Source: Gamarada debralockiae | Taxonomy: Eukaryota; Ascomycota; Leotiomycetes; Helotiales; Hyphodiscaceae | Direction: 5' to 3' | Length of the DNA: 64,000 nucleotides | Assembly (NCBI GenBank): GCA_002803225.1 | Contig: NXFV01001492.1 | Location: 124,001-188,000, forward strand | Shown: positions 58,231 to 64,000 of the stretch, piece after piece | Position numbering within the stretch: the stretch's first letter is position 1 | How the letters are laid out: the number at the start of each line of letters is the position of its first letter | The notes under the pieces: generated by a model | Seen by the model: the letters and a program-made list of their open reading frames with translations, nothing else | Databases searched by the model: none | Told to the model about the DNA's origin: nothing | Position numbers and translations under genes: made by a program

Positions 58231-59770
58231 CTAAATCGTGCCCTTTGACCCAAACCGGAACGAGGAGCAAATGGCTATCGCTACGGCCTAACATCTCTCA
58301 CGTATTGATGAAGAGAATACCGAACGAGCTCGTGCCTTTTAAGAATCCATACGCCGGGAATTAAAGGCCTAGCGCGAAGAATTACGTAGTGGCATGGCCC
58401 ATAAGTATGATGAGCACAACCGTCGCATCGAACGGCAACGTGAGGAGCTTGCCGCTAAGCAGCTTGCTGCCTAAGAACAACTACAAACCCAAGAGGCCGC
58501 CCTACAGAACTGTCTCCAAGCCCAGGAGGAACGCTTCCAAGCTCGAGAGGCTGAGGCACATCAGCGTTTCGAACGGGAAGCTCAGCTTGCTCGAGAACGA
58601 ATCTATGCAAATGCCTTAGAACTTCGCCGCCAAGCCGAAGCTCAAGCATCTACTGCTCAAGAATCTGCGCAGATCGATGCCCTGACCTAAGGCATGCACC
58701 GCCTTTCAACTGCCCGTTCTACTCATGTCGCTTACATAGAAGACGAGGATAGGGATAACCGCATCAATGCCGAACGTCCCATTAACCCTTAACTCCTCTC
58801 TACTACTCACCCTATTACTGCCGAATCAGTCTCACAAAACGTACTTAAACCACATAAGTCCCAAACGTTATCCCCTAGCCCAAGCTACTTCAACTAGAAG
58901 AAGCTCTCACAACCAGAACCACCTACGTACAATAGTAAAAAGAAGGATAATGCCTATTAAAAATAGCTTAACTCAATAAACAACTAGTTCTAGAGATTCG
59001 AAAATAGTACTGGGATCTATAGCTCCGAACAACAGAAGGTTGCCTTTATAACAGCCCAGTTCAAACCCAAGTCGTTCGCACACACTTGGTGGGACAATAT
59101 AATCAGCATGTACTAAAGAGGCACTCTACCCAGCTTCCCTTCTACAGTTAAGGAACTAAAGACTCTTTTATACACGCACTTTTCAGAGCTTAATCAAAAC
59201 GACAAGACTTAGGATTAGTAGTCTAAACTCTAACAAACCGGAACAGTACAAGAGTTTTGGACTAGGGTCACCTAACTTCAACCCACATTGACACCGCCCC
59301 TAGATAACTATATTGTCTATTATAAGGTCAAGGAGTCACTTAAGCCCCGGATTAAAGCAGAACTTATTCAAATTGAAGGCCAGTATAAGGGCCAGCCGTT
59401 TGAGTATATCAACCAAGCTAAGTTGGCTAAGAAGAGGCTTAAGCTCTAAAATAAATACAAAGAGGCAAATAGACGAAGCGGTCGTTCGCAATTTAAAGTA
59501 ATAACTTCAGGAAATCGGCAAGAAAGATTAACTGTTTGAAATACTAGCCGGCCTCCAAAGAAAGCAAATAACAAGTTAAGATTCGAGGACTAGTATAAGC
59601 GCTATAATATATGCTATGTTTGTGCCCAACTAGATCACCGCTCGAAAGAATGCCTAAACAAACCCAAGGACCGTTCGGACCCCCATAACAAGAATCGTAC
59701 CGAACAAGGTAGTCGGGGAGAGGGCAAAGGTAGTCGAGGCAGACCTTAGGCTCCAAAGACAGAAAACTAA
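58231..59770 (+). pseudogene. Gag-like region of the Ty3/Gypsy element
   Basis: A long charged coiled coil rich in Glu, Gln, Arg and Ala (for example HNRRIERQREELAAKQLAA and RFQAREAEAHQRFEREAQLA) comes first. A capsid-like part follows (QKVAFITAQFKPKSFAHTWW, then TVQEFWTRVTQLQP). A CCHC zinc knuckle comes last: CYVCAQLDHRSKEC, spacing C-x2-C-x4-H-x4-C, near 59610-59655. Many in-frame TAA and TAG codons break the frame. The large N-terminal coiled coil before the capsid part is notable for a Gag. Confidence 0.7.
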
Positions 59771-59879
59771 GTACGTCTCCAGACCCTGCAGCCTAGCTAA
59801 GAGACGCGCTCGAACGGGAAGCGACTAATAACCCCCTTCTTAATCACTAACTACATGAGATTTAAGAACTCTCCTACTA

Positions 59880-62800
59880 TGCCTTAATAAACCCTAAATC
59901 ATTCTTTAAAGACAGGCCTCAATATCGAACGAAGGCAATATTCTATCAATTAAGTAGCCACTTGATATCTGTCTATGGATTTGCCCGATTAACACCTAAT
60001 ACTTAGCGCAAGATTCTACTTGATCTTGCTACCGATCGGAACTTTGTATCTCGGGAATGTACTACTAAGATTGGGACTATAGAAAAAAGTCCTGATGTTC
60101 TTATAGAAGTTATAAATAGCAATATCATCCAAACGAATAAGCATGTCACAGCTTATCTTATTATCGGAACCCTTTATATGCGTATCGAATTAATAGTATT
60201 CGATATGCCTCGATACAATATTGTGTTTAAACTACTATAGTTCAAGAGGTTTAAACCACAGTTCGATTAAGATCGCCTGTGTCTTACTGTCCAAGGAAGT
60301 AAGGGACCTCATATACTCCGAACTATCAATTCAGTCGAAGAAATTAAACTTAGTTATTTTAATCTTATCTACGCTCGAGCCGCTTGCAAACAGGCTTACA
60401 AGAAAGGTTCGGAGTCCTTCTTGCTAGTCGTTCGAGACGTGGATTCCAATTAAGACATACCGCTCGGTCCTATAGGCCAAAATGCCCTCCCTACAGATAT
60501 ACCTAAAGCATATCAAAAACTCCTCACAAAGCACCGCCTTGTTTTCCGTACGGAACTTCCAGACTAACCGCCAGCTCACTATTCGTTCAAGCACCCGATC
60601 GAAACTAGTGATACGGAACCCATTAATACCCCTCCTTACCAACTCTCTCATTCCCAGCTCAAAGAACAACGGACTCAAGTCCTTAATCTACTAAAACGTA
60701 GATTAATTAAACTTAGTTCGAGCCCCTAGGGATTCCCAGTACTTTTTGTCAAGAAACTAGAGGGAAAGTAGCGCATATATATTGACTATCGCGGCCTTAA
60801 TAACGTCACGAAAAAGAACACATATCCTCTTCCTCGGATCCAAGACTATCTCGATCAAATTAGAAGCGCCAAACATATCTCGAAACTCGATCTACTTGCA
60901 GGATTCAATCAACTGCCCATTAAAGAAAAACATATCGAGAAGACTGCTTTTAATATACACATGGGCAAGTTCGAATATATAGTCATGCCTTTTGGTCTCA
61001 CGAACGCTCCTTCAACTTTTTAGACTATAATAAATTCGATCTTACAACCGTTCCTTAATGAGTTTGTAATTATTTATCTTAATAATATTATAATTTTCTC
61101 AAAAACTAAGGAGGAACACAAGAGACACTTAGAGCTCGTTCTAAAATGCCTTCAAAAAAATAAGCTATTTGCCAAACCAACAAAGTGTATTATTGGCGCC
61201 CAAGAAATCGAATTCTATGGCCATCTCGTTAAAAGCGGAGTCATTTGGACCACTCGTTCGAAAACAAAGATCATTAAGCAATAGCCAGTCCCAAAAACTA
61301 TCCATGACGTTCGTGCTTTCCTAGGGTTAGCATCGTACTACCAATGATTTGTTAAGAACTTCGCGACACTTACAGCACCTCTTTTAGAACTATTGAAAGA
61401 AAAAGACAAGGAAATACGCAAGAAAAAGTATCGCCCAATCCTTTAGAATACTAGATGCCAGCTTACGTTCGAACTCCTAAAGAAACGCCTAACAGAGGAC
61501 CCAGTTTTAGCCCAGCCAGATTTTACCTAAGCATTTGTGATCGAAACTAATGCATTAGAGTGGGCAATTGGGTGCTGTCTTCTACAGCTCGGTACTGACG
61601 GCGTTCTGCACCCTGTGGCATATGATAGACGAAAACTTCAAGGCGCTAAGTTCAACTACGCTATCCAAGAAAAGAAGCTCCTAGTAATCAAGTATACCGT
61701 TTAGACCTAGTCACACTACATTGACAACCACACCCGAACGAAGGTCTTCACTGACTATAAGAGCCTAAAGTATCTGAAGAATACTAAGGTTCCTTCTAAG
61801 CGCCTTGCGCACTAGATCGCTGAGTTTGGCACGTACAATCTAGATATCCACTATCGCCTTGGCTCTGAAAACACTGTGGCTGATACAATTTCACGCCAAG
61901 CAGACTTCATTAGCACTAGCGAAGTATACCTCTCCTCTTTCAAGTCAATAATAACAGCTATGTTCTATTCGATCCGCTACGTCGACGAGGTAAAATAGGA
62001 AGATGCTATGATATAATACCTTCGAACGGGTAAGATCCCAAACGATAAGAAGCTGCGTAAAGCTATCCTCGAAGACCCAAAGCATCCTACGTCTACGTTT
62101 GTACTTAAAGGATCTGTTCTCTACAAGAAAACGGATACCGGACGAGCGCTGTACTTATACCCCATCGTTCGGCGCCCATACCTCGAACGTATCCACAAGA
62201 CCTATAGTCACTTTAGCTAGCTAGCACTTAAAGGAGCTCTCAAAAATTAAGCGTAGTAGCCAACAATTAAACGGGATACACAAGCCTTACTTAAGATATG
62301 TCCAACATACCAGATAGCCCAACGTTCCCGTAATCGCGCTCGTGCACTTGCCGCGACTTTAGAACGCACTAATATTAAGCTTTTCGACTTATAGTCAATT
62401 GATCTTATTAGTAGACTACCCCGAACGTACAATGGCAATCGCTAGATCATCACTGCAATAGAGCGATCGACTGGATGGCTAATCGTTTGTGCTGTCCCAG
62501 ATACAACTGCACAGACAATAATGAATTTCATCTATAAAGAGATTTTCTTAGTCTATAGTATTCCACACGAAATCCTTTTAGACAACGGTTCGAACCTAGT
62601 TGCAAAAGCAATGGAAACCTTTTTGTCTATAACCAAGCTTAAACACAAGTATATAATACCCTACTACCCACAGACAAATAGCAAACTCAAATGGTTTAAT
62701 AGTATCCTTGGTGGAATCTTATCTAAATGCTTGTTTGGGAAACTGATCGTAATGTAGGATGAGTACCTCACACAAGCTGCGTTTGCTTGCCGAATTCAAA

Positions 62801-63160
62801 TTCATATTATCTCGAAGTGCAGTCTATTCTTGCTGCTCTATAGAATCGAACTTTAATTGCCTAGTGACCTAATCAAAGAAGTCCCCCTAGATATTAAAGC
62901 TAAGATCAAGTCTATTATCACTTGATACACTACAGCGAACGATGCTCGCCTTGTGGCCAACACTCTACTTATTGAAAACGCTATCCGCGCTAGACTCGTT
63001 CGAGATAGAAAGATAGTAGTGCCTAAGTCAATTGCTATCGGAAGCTACGTTCTTATCACGGACGAAGTAGCTACAAAACTCAAGCCTAAGTTATTTAGAC
63101 CCTATAAGGTCGTGATAGCTATACTAATCGGAACGTATGCTCTTGAGGACTGTCATGGCT
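59880..63160 (+). pseudogene. Pol region: protease, RT, RNase H, integrase
   Basis: Protease-like part near 59990-60240 (LLDLATDRNFVSRECTTKIG), with the active-site motif already altered. RT at about 60480-61260: YIDYRGLNNVTKK, HISKLDLLAGFNQLPIKEK, FEYIVMPFGLTNAPSTF; the catalytic box reads YLNNI where YxDDx is expected. RT-RNase H link DVRAFLGLASYYQ. RNase H near 61540-61920: VIETNALEWAIGC with Asp-to-Asn, VFTDYKSLKYL, and IHYRLGSENTVADTISRQAD. Integrase at about 62150-62900: zinc-finger remnant ERIHKTYSH, core FDL with IDLISRLP, then ILLDNGSNLVAKAMETFLS and YYPQTNSKLKWFN, where Glu is changed to Lys. Stops are frequent throughout. Confidence 0.8.
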
Positions 63161-64000
63161 AGATCGTCTAGTTATTAATCAATAGCGAACGGTTAACAGA
63201 GATTCTAAAGGCTAGTATTACTACAGACGGAACATAGAAAAACTCGTACACAGCAAAAGACATTCGAGCACAATACGAGATTGTTTCTCAAGACACAGAC
63301 TTAAGGGACGTTCTAGAGGAGGATTTAATGCCAGCCTATATATACAAGGCCCTAACAACAATTTCAAAGAAGGAATAGACAAATCTACTTTTTAAGGGAC
63401 TTGAAAAGAGTAAGATATAGGAGGGATTTATTATTCGAGGTTCTATAATTAAATAGGAGATATTTGAGAAACTCTAAGCTCGAGTCGAGAGAGCCGAAAA
63501 AGCCTTGCAAAAAGAAGACATTATTGAAAAAGAGGACAATCTTATTACTACCCCCTTGCCACATAAGATTACAAGTTCTATTCCAGTGCTACAGCTAGTT
63601 CGAATTGAAGAACCTCAACTCGTTCGAGCTCAAGAACAGCACCTACTAAAAGTCAATGTTCTAGCTGTCCAGAAAGCACTACTAATAACATTAGCCGTTC
63701 GAGATAATATTGACCTAGGAAAAGATAGAGGAAATAGTGCGGATTTGCAACCCGCCCAAGAACATACACCGTCTAAAAAGAAACGCACAAGAGGCCGTCC
63801 AAAGAGGAAGATCACTCTTGTCCCGAACAAGGACGTTATAGATAAGCCTATCCTAGTGCATTTGAATTCTGATGCCCCTAATAAGGAGAATCTAGTCGAG
63901 ACTCCAATAAGGGAACTGCGTTCGAACAAGGTAGCGCCAGGAAAAGCGCGTTCGAACAAATGGACAATTCCAATACCAAACCAAAGGGGATATACCTTAC
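63161..64000 (+). pseudogene. Post-integrase tail of the element with AT-hook-like motif
   Basis: The reading frame continues about 270 codons past the integrase to the window edge. It is broken by a few stops in its first half and open in its second. It is rich in Lys and Glu (ARVERAEKALQKEDIIEKED), then contains KKKRTRGRPKRK at about 63776-63811, an AT-hook-like motif (core RGRP) that can bind AT-rich DNA. I see no chromodomain. The end of the frame and the 3' LTR are outside the window. Function is inferred from the motif only. Confidence 0.5.

Larger units (their letters stand above)
57490..64000 (+). mobile_element. Ty3/Gypsy LTR retrotransposon, RIP-like degraded, truncated by window edge
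   Basis: Order gag, protease, reverse transcriptase, RNase H, integrase defines Ty3/Gypsy. The left 700 bases (about 57490-58230) have no coding potential and probably include the 5' LTR and leader, but the second LTR is outside the window, so no boundary can be proved. Coding parts are full of stops, mostly TAA or TAG at places where Gln or Trp is expected, which are CpA-to-TpA or TpG-to-TpA changes. Those are the products of repeat-induced point mutation in ascomycetes. The element cannot be active. Its composition differs sharply from the genes to the left. The strings GTTCGA and TCGAAC recur throughout. Confidence 0.85.

Noticed and set aside
63630..63959. 109-codon minus-strand frame
   Set aside because: Mirror of the retrotransposon tail; Ser/Phe-rich antisense reading of Lys/Arg codons.
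1..64000. tRNA, rRNA, CRISPR array or secondary-metabolite cluster
   Set aside because: Looked for B-box-like GTTCGA contexts, rRNA blocks, spaced repeats and PKS/NRPS motifs; the GTTCGA hits lie in coding or retrotransposon sequence and none forms a tRNA.

Overview
The window is nuclear DNA of a filamentous ascomycete (Pezizomycotina). The genes are split by short introns of about 45 to 60 bases that start GT and end AG, with CTAAC or CTGAC branch sites. The families are typical of this group: a Gln/Trp-to-stop (RIP-like) decayed Ty3/Gypsy element, a HET-domain relic, a Mid2-like relic and secreted Cys-rich proteins. Protein style suggests Leotiomycetes (Helotiales), but that placement is inference.

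1 to 32.5 kb is a dense housekeeping block. In order: a threonine-aspartase (taspase-like) hydrolase cut by the left edge; Arp3 (ARP2/3 complex); a class I zinc alcohol dehydrogenase; a mitochondrial PPR-type protein; a CXXC zinc-binding protein; SmF; PRMT5; an aquaporin; a hexose transporter; ribosomal protein L26 (uL24); an SDR lacking its catalytic Tyr; the queuosine-salvage glycosidase; the SUMO E1 subunit Uba2; a mitochondrial FabG-like ketoacyl reductase; and a PAP2/IPC-synthase-like membrane enzyme. The genes look independently transcribed and no biosynthetic cluster is seen. Two non-coding features stand out: a 195-bp hairpin MITE at 22.2 kb, and related 3' segments shared by three unusually long introns of the hexose transporter.

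33.8 to 47.2 kb is an accessory region. Two secreted proteins share one cysteine module and flank a secreted HExxH metallopeptidase. They are followed by an alpha/beta-hydrolase pseudogene, intact Elongin C, a hidden 65-residue secreted Cys-rich protein, a HET-domain pseudogene with a 17-G run, and a frameshifted Mid2-like pseudogene.

48.5 to 57 kb returns to intact genes: a secreted GH92 mannosidase with a probable GC-AG intron, and a Nim1/Hsl1/Gin4-type protein kinase. From about 57.5 kb to the right edge lies a Ty3/Gypsy retrotransposon. It carries gag with coiled coil and zinc knuckle, then protease, RT, RNase H and integrase, then a tail with an AT-hook-like motif. It is full of TAA/TAG stops, and its RT and RNase H active-site Asp codons are changed to Asn, as RIP would do.

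All gene models were spliced by eye, so exon borders are approximate unless stated. No tRNA, rRNA or CRISPR array was seen.
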